This document shows positions 1 through 9,322 of a stretch of 64,000 nucleotides of DNA, piece by piece (within the stretch, counting starts at the first letter, position 1; each line of letters begins with the position of its first letter). The stretch is from NCBI RefSeq assembly GCF_013426895.1, contig NZ_AP023176.1:1488001-1552000 (forward strand), written 5' to 3'. Position numbers and translations under genes: made by a program. The notes under the pieces are model-generated. The model was not told the DNA's origin, made no database searches, and saw nothing but the letters and a program-made list of their open reading frames with translations. Source of the stretch: Paraburkholderia largidicola. GTDB taxonomy: Bacteria > Pseudomonadota > Gammaproteobacteria > Burkholderiales > Burkholderiaceae.

Positions 1-362
1 TTGCTTGATGGAACCGACAGTGCAAGACTCCCACCGTTCACGCCATCCAGGCTCCCCCCGAGTTCCTGACTGACTCCGGACCTTAACCGCTCGATCTCAT
101 CGTTCGATACTTCGTCTGTGTATATCTGAATACAGAAATTCCCACCGCGTTCCAACACGTCAGCAGGTCGACCTGCGTCGCCGATTCGAATCACATCTCC
201 TTTCGCCAAATTGAGCGCGAGCCCGGGAGAAGCAAGTAGTTTATAAATATCACCTTCGATATACTTTGCCGGAAGTTCCTCGTACACAGGCCCCGAATCG
301 TTCTTGCCCGCGTAGACATTGATCAAGCAGCATTCGTTCTCAACGCCGATACGTAGTTCCAT
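1..362 (-). CDS. DUF4265 domain protein, 3' end outside window
   Basis: Reading the minus strand from an ATG at 362 gives 120 uninterrupted codons that run off the left edge. The protein starts MELRIGVENECC and contains the stretches PVYEELPAKY, LLASPGLALNLAKGD and LERGGNFCIQIY. This order (short N-terminal strand, 'aspartate after a glycine-rich turn', then GGNFCIQ) matches what I know of DUF4265 proteins. Members are often found beside polymorphic-toxin loci, and an accessory or immunity role is only a guess. It lies downstream of the rhs-immunity pair in the same direction, separated by about 490 bases that contain gene debris. Length cannot be judged because the C-terminus is missing. Confidence 0.65.
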   Translation of the reverse strand, partial: MELRIGVENECCLINVYAGKNDSGPVYEELPAKYIEGDIYKLLASPGLALNLAKGDVIRIGDAGRPADVLERGGNFCIQIYTDEVSNDEIERLRSGVSQELGGSLDGVNGGSLALSVPSS

Positions 363-407
363 AGCTCCCCGTTCGACACAGGATACGTCGTACCGCACCG
401 TGCGCAA

Positions 408-682
408 CTATTGCGCCCGATCACGCTTAGACGAACCAAAGCCTGACAATGCGGCTCTCAGGAGTCGGTTCGATTTGCCACCAAACCCTGCGTTGAAAGG
501 CATCCAGGCGTCGCGCGGCAGTTGGCCTGGCAGATGCGGATACCAAATCGTAGCCGCGTCGCCGTCAGTTCATATGGGTTCGCCCGCACCGCCTCATTTA
601 CTTGCACGGATTTCGTGCCAGCGCTTTTTCCAGCAGTTTCATGTCTGGTGGGTCGTTTCTCGATCCTTTCGACTGTGCGCAA
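408..682 (-). pseudogene. Decayed coding remnant between immunity gene and DUF4265 gene
   Basis: The stretch 363-854 holds no convincing intact gene. On the minus strand a protein-like segment of about 53 codons runs from 569 down to a stop at 408-410, containing IWYPHLPGQLPRDAW followed by MPFNAGFGGKSNRLL. It has a stop just upstream in its own frame. An adjacent frame (458-682) carries NEAVRANPYELT, which could join it after a one-base shift near 567. This looks like the 3' end of a disrupted gene, perhaps a former toxin or immunity cassette displaced at the rhs locus. I do not recognise the family. No clear ribosome-binding site was seen. Confidence 0.35.
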
Positions 683-854
683 CTTGATTCCATAGCGTTC
701 CAGACCCGGACACTCAGGAGATGGTCAAAAGAAAGTTGACTGTTCTTTCCGCCGCTAATGATGCCAACCAAGTCCTTTTTGGAGTGGTTGATTGGAACCC
801 GCCGTACGGATCAGAAAGTAAATGTGACGAGGGCCACGTTAGCGGCCCCCATGG

Positions 855-1199
855 TCAAAGCACCCTGAGATCATATAGCACGCCATGCCCGACACCTGGA
901 CTAACTTCTTCCACATATATTTGAGCAGTCAGATCGCTCCGACCGCGATCAGTCCACAAGTCAAAGTCAACACGCCATCTTTTAGCGTCCCGAGTCTTGT
1001 CAACCTCCAGTTGACTAAACGCTTCCGGTGGTGGCTCGCATAGAACTTCGCGTCCACGAAGATAATTTTGCAATGCGAGAGCATATTCCTCACGTGTACT
1101 TGGTCCCAACATCTTCATGTTTTCGAGTTTTTCAAACTCTCCATGAACCAGCAGCAACACGATTTGCCGCACTACATCCTCAATCATTCGCAAATCCAT
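855..1199 (-). CDS. Putative Rhs immunity protein (DUF7668-like)
   Basis: A protein of about 114 residues starting MDLRMIEDVVRQIV. Helical N-terminus, then EEYALALQNY, and a C-terminal half with VDFDLWTDRGRSDLTAQIYVEE; the 'LWT..GRSDLT' block is typical of a small immunity-like family I know as DUF7668. A longer frame starts at 1298 but its N-terminus lies inside rhs. The start at 1199 is preferred because AGGTGA sits five bases upstream, and that same TGA is the rhs stop codon. The four-base gap to rhs makes it the first gene after the toxin tip, the standard place for a cognate immunity gene. It is predicted to neutralise the Rhs C-terminal toxin in the cytoplasm. Family assignment is from memory. 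Confidence 0.7.
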   Translation of the reverse strand: MDLRMIEDVVRQIVLLLVHGEFEKLENMKMLGPSTREEYALALQNYLRGREVLCEPPPEAFSQLEVDKTRDAKRWRVDFDLWTDRGRSDLTAQIYVEEVSPGVGHGVLYDLRVL

Positions 1200-1203
1200 T
1201 AGA

Positions 1204-4200
1204 TCACCTGTTTCCTGGTACACGCAAAACCGTATTCGGACCAACGCCAAGGTTTGAGAAATATTTATCAGCGCGAGCAATATGGCAACGTGCTTCATCT
1301 TGCGACAAACCCGCTCTTCTCAGCGCCTTATAACCTATGCGACGCTCCGCGGCATAAGTCCCCCCTCCTGCCTGCCGCTGTACTTGCGTAGCGATGTAGT
1401 GTTCCGATCCAATTGACGTAGACGGCCCATTCAATTGAACTGCTGGCGCCTGAGAACGCGAGTAGTCCGTTACATCTCTCACTGCTGCATTTTGGATGAT
1501 GTGATGCGAATCAGGATCGACTTCACTATAAGTGCCATAGTCGCGCCCCGACTCCTTAAGAATGCTCTCGCAATCACACGGGCACAGACGCTTGGCAAGG
1601 CCAAGCGGGTCAATCCAGGAAACTGGATTCGGCGCATACTGAAACGCGTTGATCCCGCCCGCCAACCCAATCGGATCCTTCGATACAAACCGCCCACTCG
1701 CCGGATCATAATACCGATACCGATTGTAATGCAGCCCCGTCTCATCATCTGCCTGCTGGCCCTGAAACCGTATCGGATTCCGCACTTGCGCCTGAGTCGC
1801 CGCCGAGACGCGCGCAATCACCTCTACCGCTTCGCCCCACGCCTTATAACGCGCCTCCCAGACAATCTCACCGGCATCATCCGTGAGCATCTGCGGCGTG
1901 CCGATCACATCGCAGTGGTAGTAATACACCTGCGCCTGCTCATTCGGCGATGGCACTTTCATCAACGGATCATCTTCCGGCGTATACCGATCCGACTCCC
2001 GCCGCTGCGGCGTCTCTAATCCCTCGACAGGCGCCGCGACAAACTGCGCAAGCGGCACGAACGATCCCGCTTCATACACGTAATGCGTACTGTGCGATCC
2101 CGCAACTTCATACGCCAGCCGATCACCATCCCAACCAAACACTGTCCTTACACCGTCGACGTCTTTAGCAATACGTCGCCCGAACGCATCATAAAAGTAC
2201 TGCGCCTGCCGCGCACCAGCAGGACTGCGCGCATTCACCGCGCCAAGCCGGTTAAACCCATCCCACTCATACCGTTGCTCGCTGCCAGCCGACTGCTTCG
2301 CAACGAGATTGCCGCGCGCATCGTATGCGTAATGCTCGCCCGCATACTCCTTCAGCAGATTGCCGACGATCTTCGGCACATCGGCCGGTAATGTATTCGA
2401 CTCATATCCGCCACCCGATCGCGCATGACGCGGACTGCCGGCATCGACGATATTGCTCGCGGGATCGAACGCAAAGCGCTCGGTCGCAAGCGGACTAATC
2501 GCCTCGATCAACCGACCAACGGGATCGTAACCATACGTCGTCACCCCACGACGGCTATCGTCGATCTCCTTGAGCTGCCCCGCCGCGTCATAGCGATACC
2601 GCCGCGCCGCGAGCATCGCTGGCGCACCGTGACGCCGCAGCGACTGCATATCGACGCGCCCAGCCATGTCATAGTGCGTCGCCTGCTCGATGGTGTTCGA
2701 CAGATTGCGCTGCGTCTCGCGATGCAGATCGTCGCGCTGAAATCCGATCAGCTCTCGTCCATCGAGCATCATGCCGTGCACATGTCCCGAGCCGTACACG
2801 AGCCAGTCGATCGCATGGCCATCCGGCCGCACGGTTTTGATGCGCGTGCCGATTTCATCGTAAGCGTGGTGCCACACATAGCTGCGGCGCTCGCCGAACA
2901 ACTGATAAGCGTGATGCTCGCGCACCAGGTTGCCCACCGCGTCGAAGAAATGCTGCGTGTGGCTCACATCGTTGCGTGCATCGACGAGACGGCCATTGCC
3001 GTCATACGCCATGCGCATCTCGCTCGCGCCCGCAGTGCGGCGCGTCGTGCGACCCGCAATGTCGAAGTCGTAAGTCGTTTCGAGTCCCGCTTCTTCGGAC
3101 GACTGCAAGCGCCCGCTCTCGGGTTCGTACCGGTAACGAACGGAACTGCCATCGAAACCGATCTGCTCGAGCAAGCGCCCAACAGGGTCATAGCGGAAGC
3201 TGAACGTCGCGTGGTTCGCATCCGTCAATGCCGTGAGACGCCCACGCAGGTCGTAACGGTACGAAAGCGTATTACCCAATGCATCCGCGCGCTGTGCAAT
3301 GCGCCCCGCCCTGTCGTACACGAAGCGCGTCATGCGGCCTAACGCATCGATGTGCGTGAGCAACCGGCCTTCCGCATCGTACTCGAGCTTCTCGGTACCC
3401 CCCGACGATTCGACGGCCGTCAACTGTCCGTTGCTGGCATAACGGTATGAAGCGTTTTGACCCGCTGCATTCTTCTCTTCGAGCAGGCGCCCACGTTCGT
3501 CGTAGCGCCACGCCGTTGTCTTGCCTGAGCAATCGGTATAGCTCGTGAGCTGCCCCGCAGCGTCGTATTCGAGCTTCTTCGCGCCGCCCTTCGCATCGAC
3601 GATTTCGATGGGCAAACCCTGCTTGTCATAGCTGTATTTCGTTTCGTGCCCGAGCGGATCGATCTGCGCGACCAAGTGGCCCGCGTCGTCGTACTTCCGT
3701 TCCCATCTGTACGAAAGCGGATCGACGATCGCCGTCATCTGATCCTTGTCGTCGTACTCCATTCGCACTACGCTGCCGTCCGCGCGAATCTGCTCGACCA
3801 TATTGCCGCGAGCGTCGTACGAGAAACGCTCGGCGCTGCCATCGGGAAAGATATGCTGCGTCAGATTGTGATGCGCGTCGCGATAGAACCATTCTTCGAG
3901 TCCATCGGGCTGAACGATCCGATACGTGTACCCATCGATATCGAAGTAGTAACGCGTCACGCTACCCATCGCATCCGTGACCTGCACGAGACGGATATCC
4001 GGATGCCAGGCGAGCCGCGTTTCATCGCTGCCGTCGTCGGCATACTCGCGTACGCATTTCGACTTTGCGTCGCGGCCATCCCATTCGAGATTCATGCCGC
4101 GACCGGTGCGATCCGTATAACGGGTCACGAGATGGTGGCGATAGGCATACTCACGTCGGTTGCCATAGCGGTCGGTCGCTGCGATCAGATCGCCTTCTGC

Positions 4201-5850
4201 ATCGTACGTGTACCGTGCAAGCGTTTCGACGCGTTCGCCTTCGTCGTCGACGTGAACGGCTTCCGTGATACGCCCCGCAGCATCATGCGAAAAGACGACA
4301 CTCGCCACGGACGTGCTGATTCGCGTCAACCGGTCCGCCGTGTCATAAACGAACGTGATCTGGTTTCCCGCGCGATCTTTGATGAATGCAAGACGGAACG
4401 CGTCGCCACGCTGTTCATAAGCTTCGAGCAGTTCATGCCCGCGCATCAGCGTCAACCAATGATCGTCGAGACGGGCAAGCGTCAGATCTTCGCCGCGATC
4501 GTCGTGCGTCTGTCCCGCCTTCAGCAGCGGATACTCGATGCTTCGGCCAGTAGGATCGTGATAGACGAGCTTCGTCGCATGGATATCGAAGCGCGTCGTA
4601 TACGGCGTGATCCAGCGAGCGCCAAGTTCGCCTTCGTCATACGCATCGAGAAAAGAACGATACGTGCGTGTCCACGCAATGGGCATCGCGCCCGGCAGCA
4701 AGAAGTCGTCGTGATCGAAGCGTTCGTCGCCGAGCGCGTAGCCAATCGACGCACCGCTGCGGCCAAGACCGCAACTCTTGCAATCGTTCGCGCCGGGATG
4801 CTTTGCTTTCGCTTGCGCGGACAGCGACTCCAGTTCGCCTTCCGTCTTTTTCAGTTCGGCTTCGACTTTGCCCGCGGGCTTGATCCCAACCGCCTGCGCG
4901 CCGCGATGCTGTTGCGCCGCGCGCCACTTCGCGACGGCCATCGTCAGCATGTTCAACAGCCACATCAGTCCGCCGACGTCCGCGCTGTTGAGCCCTCTGA
5001 TCTTCGTGGTCACGAGCGGAATCGCGTGACGCGCTTCGGCTGCCAGTGCCTTCAGGCGTTGATTGGTCGACGGCGAGATCGCATTGGCCGCCTGGGTCGC
5101 GAGATTGGCCGTGTCCTTCACCAGCACTTTGCCGCCGTCCTTCAGATAGGACCACAGGTTCTCCGCGACCTTGCCCGCGTCGTGCGCCGCGAATCCGGCC
5201 GACATCTGGTCGAGATGTCTATCGGCCGCACGATAGTTGCCGGACGTATCGAAGAGACTACCCGATGCCGCCCGCTCGAATATTTGCGCCAGTCCTTCGA
5301 GCAACTGATGCGCATGATTCGCGCAGTCGTTCAGCAACTCTGCGAGCTTCGCCTGCACTTCCTTGACGAAGCCCTCGATCTCGCCTGCGAATTTCGCGCT
5401 CAGATGCGCGACCATCGCGGAGATCACGGCATCCGCGATCATCTGCGCGCCGCCTTCCGCGACGGCCCGGCCGCTCTTCATCAGTTCTTCGCGCGCGAGC
5501 TTCATCATGGGCCGTGCGCCCATGCGGAACTCGCCCATCACGGGCGGCACCGGAATCACGCCGATCAGATCGATGCCGAGGTTCAGGTAATCGAATGCGT
5601 CTTTCGATTGCGACTGCATCAGCCGCTTGATATCGAGCACCACGTCGATCGCCGAGAGAATGTTCGAGACGACGGGAATGACATTCGCCAGTTGCTCGAC
5701 GCGTTGAAGCGTCACATAGCCGTCGCTGACGCTCTTGAGCCAGGCGTCGAACTGCTCGAGCGCGGAACCCGCGTCTTCCTTGACGATGGTGTTCAGTGGC
5801 GCGATCGCGACTTCAGTTTGCTGGACAGGGGTCGGGGCGGCTGCGCTCAT
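1204..5850 (-). CDS. rhs: T6SS-associated Rhs effector with HNH/SHH-type C-terminal toxin
   Basis: A 1548-residue protein. Residues about 1-350 are an N-terminal region with hydrophobic helices (around DLIGVIPVPPVMGE) but no visible PAAR domain. The conserved cage opens near DCKSCGLGRSGASIGYALG and FLLPGAMPIAWTRTYRS (DUF6531-like). Then come many YD/RHS repeats (for example YDAEGRLLTHIDALGR). The core ends with RYYDPASGRFVSKDPIGLAG and NPVSWIDPLGL, the conserved self-cleavage motif. The last ~150 residues are the variable tip, with DPDSHHIIQNAAVRD, QRQAGGGTYAAERRIGYKAL and ADKYFSNLG. The SHH signature suggests an HNH/Endo VII-fold nuclease (Tox-SHH class). It lies 89 bases after vgrG and is followed directly by the immunity gene. 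Delivery through VgrG is inferred from context. Confidence 0.88.
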   Translation of the reverse strand: MSAAAPTPVQQTEVAIAPLNTIVKEDAGSALEQFDAWLKSVSDGYVTLQRVEQLANVIPVVSNILSAIDVVLDIKRLMQSQSKDAFDYLNLGIDLIGVIPVPPVMGEFRMGARPMMKLAREELMKSGRAVAEGGAQMIADAVISAMVAHLSAKFAGEIEGFVKEVQAKLAELLNDCANHAHQLLEGLAQIFERAASGSLFDTSGNYRAADRHLDQMSAGFAAHDAGKVAENLWSYLKDGGKVLVKDTANLATQAANAISPSTNQRLKALAAEARHAIPLVTTKIRGLNSADVGGLMWLLNMLTMAVAKWRAAQQHRGAQAVGIKPAGKVEAELKKTEGELESLSAQAKAKHPGANDCKSCGLGRSGASIGYALGDERFDHDDFLLPGAMPIAWTRTYRSFLDAYDEGELGARWITPYTTRFDIHATKLVYHDPTGRSIEYPLLKAGQTHDDRGEDLTLARLDDHWLTLMRGHELLEAYEQRGDAFRLAFIKDRAGNQITFVYDTADRLTRISTSVASVVFSHDAAGRITEAVHVDDEGERVETLARYTYDAEGDLIAATDRYGNRREYAYRHHLVTRYTDRTGRGMNLEWDGRDAKSKCVREYADDGSDETRLAWHPDIRLVQVTDAMGSVTRYYFDIDGYTYRIVQPDGLEEWFYRDAHHNLTQHIFPDGSAERFSYDARGNMVEQIRADGSVVRMEYDDKDQMTAIVDPLSYRWERKYDDAGHLVAQIDPLGHETKYSYDKQGLPIEIVDAKGGAKKLEYDAAGQLTSYTDCSGKTTAWRYDERGRLLEEKNAAGQNASYRYASNGQLTAVESSGGTEKLEYDAEGRLLTHIDALGRMTRFVYDRAGRIAQRADALGNTLSYRYDLRGRLTALTDANHATFSFRYDPVGRLLEQIGFDGSSVRYRYEPESGRLQSSEEAGLETTYDFDIAGRTTRRTAGASEMRMAYDGNGRLVDARNDVSHTQHFFDAVGNLVREHHAYQLFGERRSYVWHHAYDEIGTRIKTVRPDGHAIDWLVYGSGHVHGMMLDGRELIGFQRDDLHRETQRNLSNTIEQATHYDMAGRVDMQSLRRHGAPAMLAARRYRYDAAGQLKEIDDSRRGVTTYGYDPVGRLIEAISPLATERFAFDPASNIVDAGSPRHARSGGGYESNTLPADVPKIVGNLLKEYAGEHYAYDARGNLVAKQSAGSEQRYEWDGFNRLGAVNARSPAGARQAQYFYDAFGRRIAKDVDGVRTVFGWDGDRLAYEVAGSHSTHYVYEAGSFVPLAQFVAAPVEGLETPQRRESDRYTPEDDPLMKVPSPNEQAQVYYYHCDVIGTPQMLTDDAGEIVWEARYKAWGEAVEVIARVSAATQAQVRNPIRFQGQQADDETGLHYNRYRYYDPASGRFVSKDPIGLAGGINAFQYAPNPVSWIDPLGLAKRLCPCDCESILKESGRDYGTYSEVDPDSHHIIQNAAVRDVTDYSRSQAPAVQLNGPSTSIGSEHYIATQVQRQAGGGTYAAERRIGYKALRRAGLSQDEARCHIARADKYFSNLGVGPNTVLRVPGNR

Positions 5851-5939
5851 GCTGGATCAGTCGGTGATTGCGTTATTGTTGAAGAGACCGTCGTCGCGAT
5901 GGCGAGCATCGCGGACGTTGTCGCTTTCCATGCATCGGG

Positions 5940-8900
5940 TCAGGCGAAGCCCTTGAGGGCTGGCAATGCACTGCGTGCGGACTGCGCGATCGAACTGACT
6001 TCTTTCGCTGCGCCGGCTAGCTGATTGGCCTGCGTGACGGCCGCGCTCGCCTGCGCAGGCAGCGCATGAGTGAGTGCGTTTTGCGCGAACCCTTGCGCCT
6101 GGCTCTGCGCAAGCGAAGTAAGTCCGCTCGTGCCCGCCGATGCCGCGCTGGCGACACTCGCAATCTGCGACGCGCCGCCCACCGCTTGCCCCAACGTCCC
6201 TGCAAGCGACGCAGCGCCCGCATTGCCCGATGCACCCGTGACGAGACTCGCCGCCGAACTCGCCACCGACCCCGCGCCCGCGACGCCGGGCAACAGCGAC
6301 GCCATTTGCGATGCGGCAGCGCTGTCGCCCGAAGCCGTCAACGGCTCGGCTGGCCACTGCGCGCTCTTGAAGTAGTTGGCAGGTTGCGACGGGTCACGCG
6401 GGTCGACGCCGAAGTTGACATGCGCGGCGCCTGGCGGCAAACCGCTGACGGTCGTGCGGCCGCTCGCATCGAGCGCGCCCTGGCGCAGCACTGAACCGTT
6501 CGCGTCGAGCACCGAGAACTTGCCGCCTTTGACTGGCTCGCCGTTCGCGTATTGATGCAGCAAATCGAGTTGTCCCGGCTGATCGGGACGCGCGGACGGC
6601 AGCGGATAGCCCTGGCTCGCAGGCCCCGCAAACGCATGCTGCGCCCCCTTGATATCGATCTTGCCAGGCGCATGAATCTCGATGTTGCCGCCCTGGATGC
6701 GGATGTACGCGCCGGCTGCCGTCACGAGAATGCCCTGATCGGCGGCGGCTTCGATTTTTTCGGTCGCGGACAGCAGCTTCAGCGTCTTCTGCGCGGTGAT
6801 CTCGACGTTATCCGACTGCGCCTGCACTTCGACCTTGCCCTTTGCCGCGAACAGCTTCATGCCCGCGTTCTGCGCGAACAGGCTGATCTTCTCGCCGACG
6901 CTCGCGATCAGCGACTTGCCCGCGGCAATGTGCGTGCTCTGACCGCTGACGATAGTCGTGTGCTGTGTCGATGCGAAATGCGCGGATTGCTGCGTCGACA
7001 TCGCGAGACCGGATGGCGTCGCGAACAGCATGATCGGTTCCTTGAACGCGTTCGCGTTGCCCGTTCCACCGCCTGCCGTGTTGCCGCCGCTGCTGCCCGA
7101 TCCTGCCACGCTGTTCTGCGTCGCGTCGTTGAACGCCGTGAGCGCATCCGTGCCGTCTTTTAACGATTCAGCCTGATGTGTCTCGCTCGCCGACGACATC
7201 GCATCGATCACACTCCGCGAGTTCGCCAGTTGCGTGCGCGCCGCGCTCGCATCGAGCGGCTGGCTTGCCGTGCCCGTCGACGGATGCGTGGACACATACA
7301 ATCCCTGCGATGCCCGCACCGCCCCATACGCATCCGATTTCAGATCGAAGCCGCTGCCCAGGTACGCGCCGCGCGTATTGTCGTTCTGCGCAACCAGATA
7401 GCCCAGATGCAGGAACGAATTCGCGCTGCTGCTATAGAGCTGCACGCGGTTCTGCCCGGTCGCATCGTCCATCACCATCTGGTTGTAGCCGCTGCCCTGG
7501 TACTCCTTCGAGCGATAGCCCGACAGAATGCCGTTGGAATGCCATTGCGGCGTCTTGGCGCCGTTATAGACGCGGCCCGTGACGACGGGCCGGTCGCAAT
7601 CGCCATCGAGCCAACTGACGATCACCTCCTCGCCGATGCGCGGCACGTGCACGCTGCCATACCCGCCGCCCGTATCCGACATCGCCACACGCACCCAGCA
7701 CGAGGCGTTCTCGTCGCCCTGGTTCAACCTGTCCCAGTGAAAGCGCACCTTGATACGGTTCAGTTCGTCGGTATACACCTCTTCATTCGAAGGTCCGACG
7801 ACGGTCGCCGTCTGCAACCGCATCTCCGGCTTGTGATGCTCGAACGGACTGCGGTACGGGATGATCTTGCGCTGCGCCTCGACGCGCGCCAAATAAAACC
7901 CTTCGCTGCCGTCGCTGGCCGTTGAGTTCAGCGACTCTGCGCCATGCTGCGCACGCGCCGCCGCGATCACGTCCTTCAGGCTGTGCGGGAAATCCGTCGT
8001 GCCACTGGAGACAGGCAGATTGTTCTCGATCACCCACTCGACAGCGACCACCGCGAACTGCCGTTCCTGCGCGCCGCGTTCGCTATGCTCCGGGTGATTC
8101 GCCAGTTCGAACCAGCGGCCCGCATCGACGCCACGCACCGCGCCCACACCATCGAAGCGCCGGGCGCGTGATTCCCACTCTTCCATGCGCACTTTCGACA
8201 GATGATCGCCGCGATCCTGCGCGCCATATGTATACGCACCCGTGTACTCGTAAACCTCGGCCTGCGCGGGCAGATTGCCCTGCGTGGTCATCGTCGGCAC
8301 GAACGTGCCTTTGGGATTCGCCGCGCCTGCAGGCGACTTGTAGTCGAACGTGCGCGTGGTGAGCGTCGTGCTTTGCAGCGTGCGCGTGCCGCTCCACTGT
8401 ACGAACGCATCCGTTTCGCTGTTCGTGCCCGCCCGATAGAAGTTCACCGTCTGCGGACTCAGCGGCTTGAGCGTGCCGATATCGTCCGTGATGACGAGCG
8501 TGTGCGACTTGCCGTCGTCGGCCTGTTCGACATAGCTGAACAGCCCTTCCGCTTCTATCAGCCGCTGACAGAAATTCCAGTCGCTTTCGTATTGCACGCA
8601 GAACGAGCGCTGCGCGAGCGGTTGACTCAATGCAAAGCGAAATGCGCCCTGCGCCTGTGGATGGGCATTGAATACATCAGTGAGAATGGCATCGGCAGTT
8701 TTATCCTGCCATATGCGGGCATCCTTTCTGAAGCGCAGAAAATGCAGCCACGACGTAAAGCCGATCTGATAACTGGTGAGCGAACTGTCGGAACCCAGTC
8801 TTCGCGCGGTATGCACATAACCGTGATGCGGATGGTAAGTCCGGTCGGCCTGCTGGATCCATAACGTGACAGACTGCGCAATCAGCGATTTGAGTTCGAT

Positions 8901-9077
8901 GCCGTCGCGCAATGAAACCACGTCGACCGTAAAAGCGCTCTCGCGGCCCAGCCGCGCATGGCCGAGCGCGCGCTGCGGCAGCAGGACATCGGCGCCCAGC
9001 GGCGTATCGAGCCTGAGCAGCCGATCGGTCTGCATTACCCCGCCAGTCATTGCCGCGATTATGTCCTGCGCCCCCAT
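5940..9077 (-). CDS. vgrG: T6SS spike protein VgrG with TTR-like domain and Ala/Ser-rich tail
   Basis: About 1045 residues from the preferred ATG at 9077 (AAGAGG just upstream; an ATG at 9149 in the same frame lacks a site). The N-terminal gp27-like part includes DTPLGADVLLPQRALGHARL and YESDWNFCQRLIEAEGLFSY. The gp5/OB part follows with RIKVRFHWDR and SCWVRVAMSDTGGGYGSVHV. A DUF2345-type beta-helix region spans TLKLLSATEKIEAAADQ. After it comes a transthyretin-like module (GGKFSVLDANGSVLRQGALD, then SGLPPGAAHV) and a ~150-residue tail rich in Ala, Ser and Gly. TTR-like modules in VgrGs are known to dock effectors, so this one may load the downstream Rhs. No DUF4123 or Eag chaperone gene is present here. 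Confidence 0.92.
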   Translation of the reverse strand: MGAQDIIAAMTGGVMQTDRLLRLDTPLGADVLLPQRALGHARLGRESAFTVDVVSLRDGIELKSLIAQSVTLWIQQADRTYHPHHGYVHTARRLGSDSSLTSYQIGFTSWLHFLRFRKDARIWQDKTADAILTDVFNAHPQAQGAFRFALSQPLAQRSFCVQYESDWNFCQRLIEAEGLFSYVEQADDGKSHTLVITDDIGTLKPLSPQTVNFYRAGTNSETDAFVQWSGTRTLQSTTLTTRTFDYKSPAGAANPKGTFVPTMTTQGNLPAQAEVYEYTGAYTYGAQDRGDHLSKVRMEEWESRARRFDGVGAVRGVDAGRWFELANHPEHSERGAQERQFAVVAVEWVIENNLPVSSGTTDFPHSLKDVIAAARAQHGAESLNSTASDGSEGFYLARVEAQRKIIPYRSPFEHHKPEMRLQTATVVGPSNEEVYTDELNRIKVRFHWDRLNQGDENASCWVRVAMSDTGGGYGSVHVPRIGEEVIVSWLDGDCDRPVVTGRVYNGAKTPQWHSNGILSGYRSKEYQGSGYNQMVMDDATGQNRVQLYSSSANSFLHLGYLVAQNDNTRGAYLGSGFDLKSDAYGAVRASQGLYVSTHPSTGTASQPLDASAARTQLANSRSVIDAMSSASETHQAESLKDGTDALTAFNDATQNSVAGSGSSGGNTAGGGTGNANAFKEPIMLFATPSGLAMSTQQSAHFASTQHTTIVSGQSTHIAAGKSLIASVGEKISLFAQNAGMKLFAAKGKVEVQAQSDNVEITAQKTLKLLSATEKIEAAADQGILVTAAGAYIRIQGGNIEIHAPGKIDIKGAQHAFAGPASQGYPLPSARPDQPGQLDLLHQYANGEPVKGGKFSVLDANGSVLRQGALDASGRTTVSGLPPGAAHVNFGVDPRDPSQPANYFKSAQWPAEPLTASGDSAAASQMASLLPGVAGAGSVASSAASLVTGASGNAGAASLAGTLGQAVGGASQIASVASAASAGTSGLTSLAQSQAQGFAQNALTHALPAQASAAVTQANQLAGAAKEVSSIAQSARSALPALKGFA

Positions 9078-9322
9078 ACCGCCTCTTTTTAATCCGATTG
9101 CGCCACGCGCTACCGCGCGATAATACAGAAATGAAGACGTAAATCGCAATCGTATTTTAAAGGCAATGTGTATCAGGTCGTAATTGCCGGATTATTGGAT
9201 GCTTATTGCATATCGGAAAAATTAACTCAATCCCGAGAATGTGGATTTAACAATTCATTCGGACGATAGAGAAAAATCCTCAATGCCGGATCATTCGCCA
9301 ATCTCATAGGCAGCAGTCGGGC

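Noticed and set aside
3646..6024. 792-residue open frame antisense to rhs, and similar long antisense frames at 2425-3342, 11602-12843, 25075-26595 and 46102-47100
   Set aside because: They mirror strong genes on the other strand, are rich in Arg/His as expected of GC-rich shadows, and lack ribosome-binding sites and family motifs.
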